Positions 8,160 through 17,099 of a stretch of DNA of 64,000 bases are shown here, in pieces. The notes under the pieces are model-generated. The model saw only the letters and a list, made by a program, of their open reading frames with translations. It was not told where the DNA came from and did no database searches. How positions within the stretch are numbered: the stretch's first letter is position 1; the number at the start of each line of letters is the position of its first letter. Location of the stretch: contig NZ_CP089291.1 in assembly GCF_022818495.1 (NCBI RefSeq), positions 1 to 64,000 on the forward strand, given 5' to 3'. The stretch is from Fodinisporobacter ferrooxydans (GTDB taxonomy: Bacteria > Bacillota > Bacilli > Tumebacillales > MYW30-H2). Position numbers and translations under genes: made by a program.

Positions 8160-9743
8160 TTATTGCTCATCCCACTCTCTTGACCACCAAACGCGGAGCG
8201 CGCGCAATGGACGCACGGAAGCAGGGCGAACTTTATCTTTAAACACCAAATTCCGCAAAATCAGATCACCATTATGTTCGGCATGTGGAACATAGGGGGA
8301 AAAAAACGGAACACCCGCCGATTTGATTCCGGCCACATAGATGAGGATCATGCAAAATCCTGCCGTCAATCCAATTAGCCCAAAGAAAGACGCAAACGCA
8401 ATTAAAAAAAAGCGGGTAATGCGAATCATATAGCCAAGACTGGAATTCGGAATCGCAAACGATGCCAAACCTGTGATCGCTACGACGATGACGATCACCG
8501 GACTGATGATGTTGGCTTGTACGGCCGCCTGTCCCAAGATCAATGCGCCGACGATGCTGATCGTCGAACCCAGGGCGCTGGGGATCCGAATCCCGGCTTC
8601 CCGAATCAGCTCAAAGGAAAACTCCATTAAAAACACTTCAAATATGGACGGAAATGGCAGCCGCTCTCTGGAGCCTGCGATGGCCAGTAGCAAATCTGTC
8701 GGTATCATTCCCGGGTGATAATTGGTCGCAGCGATAAATACCCCTGGTGCAAACAACGTGATGAAAATCGAAATCAAGCGGATGATCCGGATAAAGCTCC
8801 CGTAAAATGCCCGCTGAAACGAATCCTCCGATACATGAAACATTGACCAAAAAGTACAAGGCAAAACCAAGGCATTCGGGCTGCGATTGGCCAATATCAC
8901 AACATGACCGTCACGCAAAAACGATGCTGCCCGATCCGGACGCTCTGTCGCCAGCACAGTGGGTACCAAGGATTTGGGCCGATCTTCAATAAACTGTTCA
9001 ATCTCACCAGCATCCAGCGCTCCGTCCGTTGTAATAGCAAGGAGCCGTGTGCGAACTTCATCAACCAACTTGGGATTGGCAATTCCCCGCAAATACAAAT
9101 AATAATTTTTTGCCGGTGCCAGCTTTCCTATATATATTTCTTCCACCATAAGATTGGGGGAAGGAAATACTCGTCGAATCAGGTTTTTATTCACGACAAC
9201 ATCTTCCACAAATCCTTCTTGCGGACCACGCACAACGTTCTCCGTCTTCGGCGCTTCGACTGACCGCGTCGGCACGCTTTCCGCATGCAATACAATCGCC
9301 TGATCGATGCCATCGCGAAAAAGGATAACCGCTCCTTCCAGCAGCTTTGTGATGGCCTGTTGCAAATCCGCAATGTCTTCCCGGGCCAAAAAAGGGATAT
9401 CCATGCGACTTCCCAGCAGTAACGGCGCAAGCACTGTTTCGTTGACCAACTCGGAATCCACAAGCCCCTCAATAAAAATCAGCAAACATTTCTTTCCGTC
9501 CGGTACTGTATACTCTCGCAGATGGATATCTTTATTTTCAGGCAAACTTAACACTTTGCTCAAATCGTCCTTTACCTGTTGCAACGATTTCGGAATCGGT
9601 GTCGTCGGTTTTTGGCCGGACTTGTTCACTTGCGGATTCTGTGTAGAATCATTACTCGGACGTTTTCCTAATGAGAATTCAGTCGCCTGTTTTTGTCGTT
9701 TTTTTTGAAATAACCGTTGATACCAGAAGTGAAACACGTTCAT
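8160..9743 (-). CDS. GerA-type spore germination protein, A subunit
   Basis: A 527-residue A subunit of a germinant receptor. A soluble N-terminal part to about residue 290, preceded by a basic stretch (RLFQKKRQKQ), carries conserved elements such as LVDSELVNETVLAPLL. The C-terminal third has about five membrane helices, including FELIREAGIRIPSALGSTIS and the conserved FFSPYVPHAE. In the family the A subunits form a pentameric ion channel opened by germinant. The start is ATG 9743, behind GGGAGGG. It is first in the operon gerA-gerB-gerC-small ORF. I could not define a forespore sigma-G promoter with confidence. Confidence 0.93.
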   Translation of the reverse strand: MNVFHFWYQRLFQKKRQKQATEFSLGKRPSNDSTQNPQVNKSGQKPTTPIPKSLQQVKDDLSKVLSLPENKDIHLREYTVPDGKKCLLIFIEGLVDSELVNETVLAPLLLGSRMDIPFLAREDIADLQQAITKLLEGAVILFRDGIDQAIVLHAESVPTRSVEAPKTENVVRGPQEGFVEDVVVNKNLIRRVFPSPNLMVEEIYIGKLAPAKNYYLYLRGIANPKLVDEVRTRLLAITTDGALDAGEIEQFIEDRPKSLVPTVLATERPDRAASFLRDGHVVILANRSPNALVLPCTFWSMFHVSEDSFQRAFYGSFIRIIRLISIFITLFAPGVFIAATNYHPGMIPTDLLLAIAGSRERLPFPSIFEVFLMEFSFELIREAGIRIPSALGSTISIVGALILGQAAVQANIISPVIVIVVAITGLASFAIPNSSLGYMIRITRFFLIAFASFFGLIGLTAGFCMILIYVAGIKSAGVPFFSPYVPHAEHNGDLILRNLVFKDKVRPASVRPLRALRVWWSREWDEQ

Positions 9744-9833
9744 ACAGGTCTCCCTCCCCTATGCTTACATTTCCCAGTACAAGAAAATTTATGAGACGAA
9801 ACTCGGCCAAACCCGGTAAAACTGAGGATAATA

Positions 9834-9882
9834 AAAAACAAGCACCTCTTACCGTATTTCCAATAGTAAGAAGTGCTTGTTT
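9834..9882 (-). terminator. Strong rho-independent terminator of the pseudouridine synthase gene
   Basis: On the minus strand AACAAGCAC...TCTTAC pairs with GTAAGAGGTGCTTGTT around a 13-base loop, and a run of T residues follows. It separates rsuA-like transcription from the ger operon. Confidence 0.8.
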
Positions 9883-10638
9883 TCATACGATGTTTTCATC
9901 ATTTTCAGTTGTTAATGATGCGAGTTCTTGCTCTGTCAACTCCCGGTATTCTCCAAGCTGCAACGATTCATCCAATGGCAAGCTGGCAAATCGAATCCGT
10001 TTGAGAAATGTGACACGTTTGCCGACTGCTGCGAACATTCGTTTCACTTGATGAAATTTCCCTTCATAGATGGTGAGCAAAATTTCCGATTCCGCATCGC
10101 TTTTTTGAATTTCCAATTGCCCAGGCAATGTATGGTACCCATCTTCCAATACAACTCCCTGTGCAAAGGAGTCCACATCTGTTTGTGTCACTTGCCCTTG
10201 GATTTTGGCATAGTAGGTTTTGGGTACATGTTTTCGCGGCGATAACAGATGATGCGCCAATTGGCCATCGTTTGTAAGGAGTAAAAACCCTTCTGTATCG
10301 ATATCCAGTCGTCCGACCGGAAATGGTTGAAAGTTTTGATGTTCCGGATGCAACAAGTCGATGACGGTTTTAAATTTTCTGTCTTCCGTTGCAGATATGA
10401 CGCCTTGTGGCTTGTTCATCATGAGATAGATGTATTCCCGATATTTGACCCGGTCCCCATCCACAACGATTTGATCCATGTATGGGTGAACGATCATGCC
10501 GGAGTCGCGGACTGCCGAGCCGTTGACCAACACGCGGTCTTCTTTACAGAGTTTTTTTATGTCTTTTCGCGAACCGATACCCATATGCGCCAAAAGCTTG
10601 TCCAAACGCATGCGGGCTGCATTCGATTGTTTATCCAT
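9883..10638 (-). CDS. RsuA/RluB family pseudouridine synthase
   Basis: A 251-residue RNA pseudouridine synthase. An N-terminal S4 RNA-binding domain (RLDKLLAHMGIGSRKDIKKL) is followed by the catalytic domain with GRLDIDTEGFLLLTNDG, whose first aspartate is the catalytic residue of the family. KTYYAKIQG and FHQVKRMFAAVGKRV are further family motifs. The likely substrate is 16S rRNA (RsuA) or 23S rRNA (RluB). The start at 10638 has GAGG 11 bp upstream; an alternative ATG at 10662 inside the preceding gene's end would add eight residues. It is co-transcribed with the RsmF-like gene upstream. Confidence 0.9.
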   Translation of the reverse strand: MDKQSNAARMRLDKLLAHMGIGSRKDIKKLCKEDRVLVNGSAVRDSGMIVHPYMDQIVVDGDRVKYREYIYLMMNKPQGVISATEDRKFKTVIDLLHPEHQNFQPFPVGRLDIDTEGFLLLTNDGQLAHHLLSPRKHVPKTYYAKIQGQVTQTDVDSFAQGVVLEDGYHTLPGQLEIQKSDAESEILLTIYEGKFHQVKRMFAAVGKRVTFLKRIRFASLPLDESLQLGEYRELTEQELASLTTENDENIV

Positions 10639-10642
10639 TGAA

Positions 10643-12031
10643 TCACCGATCCTCAAACTCATTTCTGTCTTCCCAACGCCAACCGGGCGGATATTCGTTT
10701 TTTAAAATCGATCCGGCACCTTTGGCCCATCCCAAAGGATAGCCATCCATGCAAACCAAATGCCACCCTTTTTTCCATTGCACGCCTTCCACTTGAATGG
10801 TCTCGCCCCGTAAATACCGAATCCCTTCATACAGCGCCGTTTCATTGTCTGTCGATAAACGGTATGCCTGGACGGCAACTGCCGCTGCTTCCTTTGGCAA
10901 ACCTAACGCATATGCTTGACTCGGGCGAAATCGGCTTTTCTCGATCACTCCGAGGAGCCAGCCGGATCGCAATACTTTGAGACCGCGCAGTGTCGGTAAA
11001 TCCCGGTGTTCAAATACGATGTGTCCGGAGCGTTCCACGATTTGGCCATCCTTTGGAAGAAAGGAACGCCATTTGTCCACATGTCCCCATACTTGCATGG
11101 AAAATTCCTCGATTGCCGCCCTGGAGGTTTTGGAAAAGTGTGTACTCCCATGTTCCGGGCAATCTTTCCGGGGATTTGCTTTGCTTTTAAGTTCTTGATT
11201 CACCAGCTTGGCGGCAAAATGCCCTTCTCCTTTTACCATGTGCGGCCATAGGCGCTTTTTTACCACCAGTTCAAAGTTCGAATGCTGCTTTAAAAATTGT
11301 TCGATTTGTTCTTCATTTTCTTCCCGGGAAAACGTGCATGTGGAATATACGATTTCACCTTGGGGACGCAATAACGCCGGCACTGCTTTTAAAATGTCCG
11401 CTTGCCACCCGGCATACTTTCGCACTTCCTGTTCACTCCAATTGTTGGCCATCACAGGATCTTTGCGAAACATGCCTTCACCTGAACAGGGTGCATCGAT
11501 CAAAATCTTGTCAAAGAACCCGCCAAATACTTTTGCAAGTTTCTCCGGTGTGTCATTGCAAACGACAGCTTGTGTCACACCGTACCGTTCCATGTTTTTC
11601 AGCAGCACCCGCGCCCGCTGCGGATGGATATCATTTACCACCAACAAACCTTCCCGGCCGATTTGTGAAGCGATTTGAACAGATTTTCCGCCAGGCGCCG
11701 CACACAAATCAAGTACTCTCTGACCCTTTTCCGCGTGCAGCATTTCTGCCGGCAACATGGCGCTTGGTTCTTGTACATAATATAATCCTGCATAATAGCA
11801 AGGATGTTTGGCAGGGCGATGGTTCTTTTCATCATAATAAAATCCATCTCTTGCCCACGGAACATTTTCCTGCAAATAGGGGAGCTTTTCTTTTAATGTT
11901 TCCGGTTGAATTTTTAATGAATTGGCACGAACACCAGCCGTCCGCGGCTGTTCGTAACTCTGTAAAAACTGCGGGTACGCATCCCCGAGCAGATATTTCA
12001 TTTTAACTAAAAACGTATCAGGCAATTTCAT
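10643..12031 (-). CDS. RsmF-type rRNA (cytosine-C5) methyltransferase
   Basis: A 462-residue NOL1/NOP2/Sun-family methyltransferase. The S-adenosylmethionine site is DLCAAPGGKS at about residues 108-117. Motif IV, DAPCSGEGMFRK at about 179-190, and YSTCTF at about 228 carry the two cysteines used in C5 methylation. The C-terminal 150 residues form the RsmF-specific RNA-binding extension. Length and the FRKDP segment fit the RsmF branch of the family. It heads a two-gene operon with the pseudouridine synthase, an all-rRNA-modification unit. Confidence 0.9.
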   Translation of the reverse strand: MKLPDTFLVKMKYLLGDAYPQFLQSYEQPRTAGVRANSLKIQPETLKEKLPYLQENVPWARDGFYYDEKNHRPAKHPCYYAGLYYVQEPSAMLPAEMLHAEKGQRVLDLCAAPGGKSVQIASQIGREGLLVVNDIHPQRARVLLKNMERYGVTQAVVCNDTPEKLAKVFGGFFDKILIDAPCSGEGMFRKDPVMANNWSEQEVRKYAGWQADILKAVPALLRPQGEIVYSTCTFSREENEEQIEQFLKQHSNFELVVKKRLWPHMVKGEGHFAAKLVNQELKSKANPRKDCPEHGSTHFSKTSRAAIEEFSMQVWGHVDKWRSFLPKDGQIVERSGHIVFEHRDLPTLRGLKVLRSGWLLGVIEKSRFRPSQAYALGLPKEAAAVAVQAYRLSTDNETALYEGIRYLRGETIQVEGVQWKKGWHLVCMDGYPLGWAKGAGSILKNEYPPGWRWEDRNEFEDR

Positions 12032-12093
12032 TCCTTGTCACTTCCTCAGCCTGTATCCTGACAAATGTTTATTATATAACAAAATCAGCAAAT

Positions 12094-12285
12094 GTTCCCA
12101 CGCGTTTTGGAAACATCGCATCGCAAATGAAGCAATTTATCGATACATGCGGCGGCAATTCTTATAGAACAAGCGCGACCGTTGACCAGGATGGAAATAT
12201 TGTCGGAGACATTACGGCAGCCATTCAGCAACAAGCGAAACGATTGGTTGCAGTAACGGAATGGGTGAAGAAAGGTCAAGCGTAA
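12094..12285 (+). pseudogene. Remnant of a WrbA-like flavoprotein gene
   Basis: A plus-strand frame reads VPTRFGNIASQMKQFIDTCGG and then, after an apparent internal deletion, a C-terminal-like stretch ending VAVTEWVKKGQA before a stop at 12283. PTRFGN...Q followed by a diglycine is the FMN-binding loop of WrbA-type NAD(P)H:quinone oxidoreductases (flavodoxin fold), which are normally about 200 residues. No start codon or N-terminal flavodoxin half is present. It is read as a decayed, internally deleted fragment lying between rsmF and the exporter-like gene. Confidence 0.6.
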
Positions 12286-12469
12286 ACGAAATTCAAGTGT
12301 GTATTCGTATGAAAGACAGCCTGTGTGAACATCCTACAAAAAGACAACCAAGAAGACAACTCCATTCCATATAAATTTTGGAATGTTCGGATGATTGTCA
12401 TGTCAAATTTCAAGGATGATTCACAATGCAACAAGGCCAAAATCTATGATTTGTAAAGGGAATCGCAGA

Positions 12470-13516
12470 ATGAATGATATCTCGTTTTTAAAGCGTTTGC
12501 ACTATTTTTTGGACAGAACAAGTGAGGTTTGGAAATTGGCATTGTCTTCATCGGCTGCCTGGGAATTAGCAAAACTCACCGGTACGAAACATCCGTATTT
12601 TGCACCCATCGCAGCCATTCTCTGTTTACAGGTAACAATCGAAAAATCGGTCACCAGCGCCTTCAATCGAGTGATTGGCACAATCGCCGGCGTTTTATTG
12701 ACAGCGACAATCGCCGGTTATTTGGGCGTACATGCTTGGAGCATCGGCCTCATTGTTTTCATCGGTACAGCCATCACAAAAAAAGCAAAGCTTCCGGATC
12801 AGGCAATTTTTCAAGTAGGAATCAGTGCCATGATGGTGCTGATTTTTCAAACACAATCCCATACATATGCTTTTGACCGGATTATGGAAACAGTGATCGG
12901 CGCATTAACAGCCATCACGATCAATACGTTGTTTTTTCCCCCAGATTTTACAGAAGAAGCGATTCAATCCTTCACGTCATTTACTGATCACATTGTTGAA
13001 TCGTTTAAGAAACTTTCAGCATGGCTGGAAACTGGTTGTCCGCAAGGAGAACAACGAGTCATGCACAAAGAAATACAATCCATGCTTGAAGATTTGCATA
13101 AAACACTGGAACATTTTGAACAAGCCAGAGAAAGTTTGCAATACAATCTGTTTGCAAAAAGAAATCGGGAAGTTCTGAAGCGAATCTCCTCAAATTTCTC
13201 AAAATTACGTCAGGCATATACACATTTGACCAGTATGCTGCAAGCATTGACCAAATGGTCGGAAAGTGGCCAGTTGGCAAAGGAAGATCAAACGGTCTGG
13301 GCAAACAATCTTTCATTACTCTCCTCGTACATGGAAGAGTGGAAGTCAAAATCAATCGCGTCCGCCCGAAATGCGGCCAAACCATCCCTTCTACCCGTTT
13401 TCAAAACATCATCCATTCCGGTACAGCTCCCTGAAAAATTCCATAACGATCAATACCCGATTACATTGTACAATCTTACAATACAACTGACACATGATTT
13501 AAAGGATGCTTTATAA
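12470..13516 (+). CDS. Aromatic acid exporter / FUSC-like membrane protein
   Basis: A 348-residue protein. The N-terminal half (about 10-145) is the four- to six-helix FUSC/ArAE_1 membrane domain, including KHPYFAPIAAILCLQVTIEKS and RVIGTIAGVLLTATIAGYLG. The C-terminal half is a cytoplasmic helical region with a coiled-coil character. Relatives are proposed efflux proteins related to p-hydroxybenzoic acid exporters. I chose ATG 12470, which has AAAGGGA upstream, over the earlier in-frame ATG at 12395 that lacks a ribosome site. No partner gene is adjacent. Confidence 0.8.
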   Translation: MNDISFLKRLHYFLDRTSEVWKLALSSSAAWELAKLTGTKHPYFAPIAAILCLQVTIEKSVTSAFNRVIGTIAGVLLTATIAGYLGVHAWSIGLIVFIGTAITKKAKLPDQAIFQVGISAMMVLIFQTQSHTYAFDRIMETVIGALTAITINTLFFPPDFTEEAIQSFTSFTDHIVESFKKLSAWLETGCPQGEQRVMHKEIQSMLEDLHKTLEHFEQARESLQYNLFAKRNREVLKRISSNFSKLRQAYTHLTSMLQALTKWSESGQLAKEDQTVWANNLSLLSSYMEEWKSKSIASARNAAKPSLLPVFKTSSIPVQLPEKFHNDQYPITLYNLTIQLTHDLKDAL

Positions 13517-13553
13517 TCTTATAATTTTTAAAAAGTAGAACATTTGTGTCATA

Positions 13554-13597
13554 AAAAACATCTCAGTCCGCATCCAAAGTGGAGTGAGATGTTTTTT
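13554..13597. terminator. Bidirectional terminator between convergent genes
   Basis: AAAAAACATCTCA pairs with TGAGATGTTTTTT around CTCC-containing inner pairs. It serves both the exporter-like gene and the convergent chemoreceptor gene. Confidence 0.8.
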
Positions 13598-13610
13598 GTT
13601 TCAATCATTT

Positions 13611-15575
13611 TTATTTGATCTTGAATTTTCCGATCATGGTCTGCAAATGTTCCGCAAGCTCGGAGAGAGAAGTTGCAGACGATGTAATTTCTTCCATTGT
13701 CGCTAATTGCTCCTCTGTTGCTGCGGAAACTGCCTGAATTTGTACGATGCTGTTTTCTTGTCCTTGTTTCGTATATTTATTTAAGGTCACCACTTCCTCC
13801 GCACCCGCTGTTAATTGCTGAATGGCTGCGGAGACCTCTTCCACCTGTACTGCAACTTCTGAAATTGCCTGATAAATCGTTGTAAATGCATCACCAGCAG
13901 AATGGACAGATTGAATTCCAACTTTCATTTGGGCTTGCCCGTATTCGGCAGATGCAATCAATTCTTTCGTTTCTTGTTGTATCGTTTGTATGAGAGCAGA
14001 AATATTACTGGCTGAATTTGCGGATTGTTCCGCAAGTTTTCGCACTTCATCCGCTACAACTGCAAAACCGCGTCCGTTCTCCCCGGCTCTTGCAGCCTCA
14101 ATCGCAGCATTTAACGCCAATAGATTGGTTTGCGAGGCAATATTCGTTATGACACTTGTAATGTTCCCGATTTCTTCTGAGCTTTTCCCCAGAAGTCGGA
14201 TGGAATCCGCAATCTTGTTGACAATTTGATCGATCGCTTCGATTTGTTTAACGGTTTCTTGAATCGATTGCTGCCCTTGTGAAGCGATTTCGGATGTTTG
14301 GCTGGAATGTTGGTTTACATTTTGTGTATTTGCCGAAATTTGTTGAATCCCTAATGCAATCTCTTGTACGGATTGGACACTTTGTTCTACATTTCTTGTC
14401 TGTTGTCCCGATTCTTCCGAAACCGCTTGGATCGAGATCGTGATGTGTTCGGTGGATTTCGTCGTTTGCTCGGCGCCGGCCGAAAGTTCTTCAGAGGAAG
14501 CCGCCAGAGTTTCTGCTGTCGTATGAAGTTCTGTAATCAATGTACGCAAGGAATCCACCATTCCATTAAAACCTTTTGCCAATGCTCCAATTTCATCTTG
14601 TGTTTTTACTTCCACGTAATGTGTCAAATCCCCATTTCCCACTTTTTCTACAGATCCGAGAAGTTTTGCAATGGGACGATTGATGGAACGAATGATAAAA
14701 TATACCAGAACTGCGCCAATCAATACGGATATCGCCAATACCAAAATCATGCGATTCCAAATCGTCGATGCAGCATTGGCAACTTCTTTGATTTCAATGG
14801 ATCCGGCGAGCTTCCATCCGGTCAAAGCATTTGTCGTATATTCCATTTTCTTCAATACGCCTTGAAAATTGTAATCCACTTCACCTGATGTTCCTTTGTA
14901 CATTTGGTCAAGCCAATCCGCATGCACGAGTGTACCCGGTTTAAATACGGGACTCACGAGTGCTTTTTTATCCGTATCAAAAATAAAGATAAACCCTTTT
15001 TGCCCGATTTTTACGTCTTTTACAAGTGTGGCAAAATCTTTCAAATTGAAGTCAATGGCGGTGACTCCCATTCCGTTTTGCAACGCTTTGGCAATCGTAA
15101 TGACCTGATTGCCACTGATCGCATCCACATATGGATTCGTAATGATCACTCGGCCTTTATTTTGCATGGCCTGTTGATACCAGCCTCTGGTGCGCGGATC
15201 GTACCCTGCCGGAAGTTTTTGCTCTGGTTCAAGAAGCATTTTACCACTCGATGTGCCGATATACGTATTCAAAACTTCTTTATGTATCGTTCCAAACTCT
15301 TTCAGACGTTGTAAAATTTCCTGATCATCCTGGTTTGCATCGAATGCAGACTGCAAGCGTTCGGATAGATAATCAACATCCTTCATTTCCGGCTTTATGT
15401 ATTGGGTGACAGCATCATTGATTAACGTTACATTTTGCAGAGCGCTTTGCATCAAATCGTTTTGTACTCGTTCCTTGGCCGCCTGATAAGAAAAAAAGCC
15501 AATGAGAATACTTGGCACAAGTAAAATCAGTGCAAAGGAAACAGCTAACTTATTACGGATACTAAATAAAAGCAA
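13611..15575 (-). CDS. Methyl-accepting chemotaxis protein with dCache sensor
   Basis: A 654-residue chemoreceptor. A first membrane helix (about 10-30) is followed by a roughly 240-residue extracytoplasmic dCache domain containing [12 protein letters not shown] second helix lies near 280-300 ([19 protein letters not shown]). After it come a HAMP domain (about 302-355) and a cytoplasmic signalling domain with the highly conserved hairpin [20 protein letters not shown]. Cache domains of this type often sense amino acids or carboxylates. Transcription is isolated from neighbours by terminators. Confidence 0.94.
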   Translation of the reverse strand: MLLFSIRNKLAVSFALILLVPSILIGFFSYQAAKERVQNDLMQSALQNVTLINDAVTQYIKPEMKDVDYLSERLQSAFDANQDDQEILQRLKEFGTIHKEVLNTYIGTSSGKMLLEPEQKLPAGYDPRTRGWYQQAMQNKGRVIITNPYVDAISGNQVITIAKALQNGMGVTAIDFNLKDFATLVKDVKIGQKGFIFIFDTDKKALVSPVFKPGTLVHADWLDQMYKGTSGEVDYNFQGVLKKMEYTTNALTGWKLAGSIEIKEVANAASTIWNRMILVLAISVLIGAVLVYFIIRSINRPIAKLLGSVEKVGNGDLTHYVEVKTQDEIGALAKGFNGMVDSLRTLITELHTTAETLAASSEELSAGAEQTTKSTEHITISIQAVSEESGQQTRNVEQSVQSVQEIALGIQQISANTQNVNQHSSQTSEIASQGQQSIQETVKQIEAIDQIVNKIADSIRLLGKSSEEIGNITSVITNIASQTNLLALNAAIEAARAGENGRGFAVVADEVRKLAEQSANSASNISALIQTIQQETKELIASAEYGQAQMKVGIQSVHSAGDAFTTIYQAISEVAVQVEEVSAAIQQLTAGAEEVVTLNKYTKQGQENSIVQIQAVSAATEEQLATMEEITSSATSLSELAEHLQTMIGKFKIK

Positions 15576-15683
15576 CTACATTCTCTCCTTATTCAAATTT
15601 CCTATCGTTTTTCTATAAAATTTTCATATTTAATTATAATTTGTATTTTTAAAAAAATATATAGAAAAATTACACAGATGAAA

Positions 15684-15705
15684 AAGATAGCATCCCTGCT
15701 ATCTT
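15684..15705 (-). terminator. Perfect hairpin with T tract on the minus strand
   Basis: AAGATAGCA pairs with TGCTATCTT around four bases, with TTTTT following on the minus strand. With the hairpin at 15776-15812 it forms a tandem terminator after spoVR. Confidence 0.6.
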
Positions 15706-15775
15706 CACGCTGCATCAATCCGTACCTGCATGGCATTCAGCCATGTATTCATTCAATTTCGGATCATGCTTTCAA

Positions 15776-15812
15776 AATAAAAAAACACCCCCTGAATCAG
15801 GAGATGCCTTTG
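15776..15812 (-). terminator. Terminator downstream of spoVR
   Basis: On the minus strand a CATCTCCTG/CAGGGGGTG hairpin is followed by TTTTTTT. It lies 18 bp after the spoVR stop codon. Confidence 0.7.
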
Positions 15813-15829
15813 TGTCTGAATCGTTTGTG

Positions 15830-16469
15830 TTACAAAAACCGTCGGCTGGTCTTCTTCCCATCATAGGTAAACAACACGTTGCGGTTTTCCAAGATCGTCT
15901 CAATGTGCACAGGGCGACTCCACAAGCGATGAAGATACGGCAGAGTTTTTTCCATATATTTTATATCGAGTTCCAATCCTTCGTAATGATGTTTGATATA
16001 CAGCTCTCCGTTTCGATTGTAATCCCCATCTTCTACATATAGGACGGGGAATCCGCCATTCACCCGCGCTGCACAGAGTTGGTCACGCACACGTTCCCAG
16101 TCCTTGTCGACCACTTTCCACTCGTTGCCGACTTTTTGATACAGATACATATCCTGTTCTTCCACCAGATCCCTTGTCAGATAGTTGCGCAAGAATGACA
16201 TGTCAGACTCCATTTCGCGGATCTCAAACATTTTCTCACGGCCCTTGCCAGATTGTCTGCCGAATCGTTCCCGTTCTTCCTCCGTGGGGTTGTTCCAGCG
16301 CTTCTCGATGTCTTCCCACATGGCCAGCCCAAGTGTATACGGATTGATGCTGGTCTTAGAAGGTGTGACTACGCCGGCATGCATTTTCGCAAATTCAATG
16401 CTATCATCAACCGTCATATCCATCTCCCGCATGATCCGCAAATGCCAGTAGGTCGCCCAGCCTTCGTTC
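15830..16469 (-). CDS. spoVR: spoVR, 3' segment (C-terminal ~206 residues)
   Basis: This is the C-terminal half of SpoVR. The frame runs from the 21-bp core repeat ([17 protein letters not shown]) to the stop at 15830. It contains the conserved [17 protein letters not shown] segment and the C-terminal part of the SpoVR family domain. An in-frame TAG directly precedes the core, and the region has no ribosome binding site of its own, so this segment cannot be expressed as it stands. The N-terminal half lies 19.7 kb away on the same strand (36183-37004). Joining at the repeat gives 1425 bp and 474 residues without a frame change, close to the usual SpoVR length of about 470. SpoVR is needed for normal spore cortex formation in Bacillus subtilis. 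Confidence 0.95.
16449..16469. repeat. Left core attachment repeat (21 bp)
   Basis: The 21 bases begin TAGGTCGCCC and end CCTTCGTTC. They are identical to 36199-36219 in the same orientation. The repeat lies in the codons for NEGWATY of SpoVR, and the neighbouring bases differ on both sides. Confidence 0.95.
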
Positions 16470-16631
16470 TATAAATGTGCTTATAATTTACTTGAAAACC
16501 ATTATTAACGGTCAATGAATACTCCCCACTTACACATCCCACTTGTGGAAGTGGAAGGTGAATCGATATTTAGGATCGAATGAATGAATATCAGATATGT
16601 TACAATCAAATAAAAACGAGAGTGATCGAAA

Positions 16632-16883
16632 GTGAAGAAATGTTATCTTTGCCAAGGAGAGATTGAACAAAAACTTGTCACAGTTGAGCGTGAATGGAAA
16701 GGAAAAAAAATCATTATCGAAAATGTTCCGGCTGAAGTTTGCGATCAATGTGGGGAAAGATATTTTGATGCGGAAACAACTTTTAAGATGGAAAAAATCA
16801 AAAAAGCAACTGATTTTCCGCAAGAGCAAATCATCTCAATCCCCGCATCAGTCCGTAAATTCGACCGTCTTTCCGGATATTAA
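16632..16883 (+). CDS. YgiT-type zinc finger protein
   Basis: An 83-residue protein with two CxxC pairs, CYLC at residues 4-7 and CDQC at about 38-41, separated by a beta-rich stretch. It then has FDAETTFKMEKI and a short tail. This is the YgiT/MqsA N-terminal zinc-binding fold, which often occurs as the antitoxin-like partner of a small DUF4258-type toxin. No such toxin gene is visible in the 160 bp upstream, so this appears to be an orphan. The start is GTG 16632. A strong hairpin follows the stop by 20 bp. Confidence 0.75.
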   Translation: MKKCYLCQGEIEQKLVTVEREWKGKKIIIENVPAEVCDQCGERYFDAETTFKMEKIKKATDFPQEQIISIPASVRKFDRLSGY

Positions 16884-16902
16884 AAATATATGGAACGTCT
16901 TT

Positions 16903-16944
16903 TTATAATGCTCCCCTGTGTCTCACCTCATGGGAGCATTATAA
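16903..16944. terminator. Strong hairpin after the YgiT-like gene
   Basis: TTATAATGCTCCC pairs perfectly with GGGAGCATTATAA (13 bp) around a 16-base loop. It can serve both directions. Confidence 0.65.
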
Positions 16945-17056
16945 ATTGCCGGTTTCATTCGAACTTTTCCATGACAATCCGATCTTGTACTGTAAACAAA
17001 TCCGTTCACTCCGCTTGCATGGCAGCAATTGTAGCTTCTTCTACCTTGAATGTCAT
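16945..17056 (-). pseudogene. Truncated start of an amidase-like gene
   Basis: After the gamma-glutamyltransferase stop, a minus-strand frame opens at ATG 17056 behind GGGGAAGAG and reads MTFKVEEATIAAMQAE before a stop. It resembles the first helix of amidase-signature enzymes. Readable residues continue after the stop (TDLFTVQDRIVMEKFE), but the rest of the ~470-residue enzyme is absent, and the hairpin at 16903-16944 follows. It is interpreted as the remnant of a last operon gene. Confidence 0.4.
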
Positions 17057-17099
17057 GTATTCTCTTCCCCATCTCTACTAAGGTTGAATGCTGCATGTA

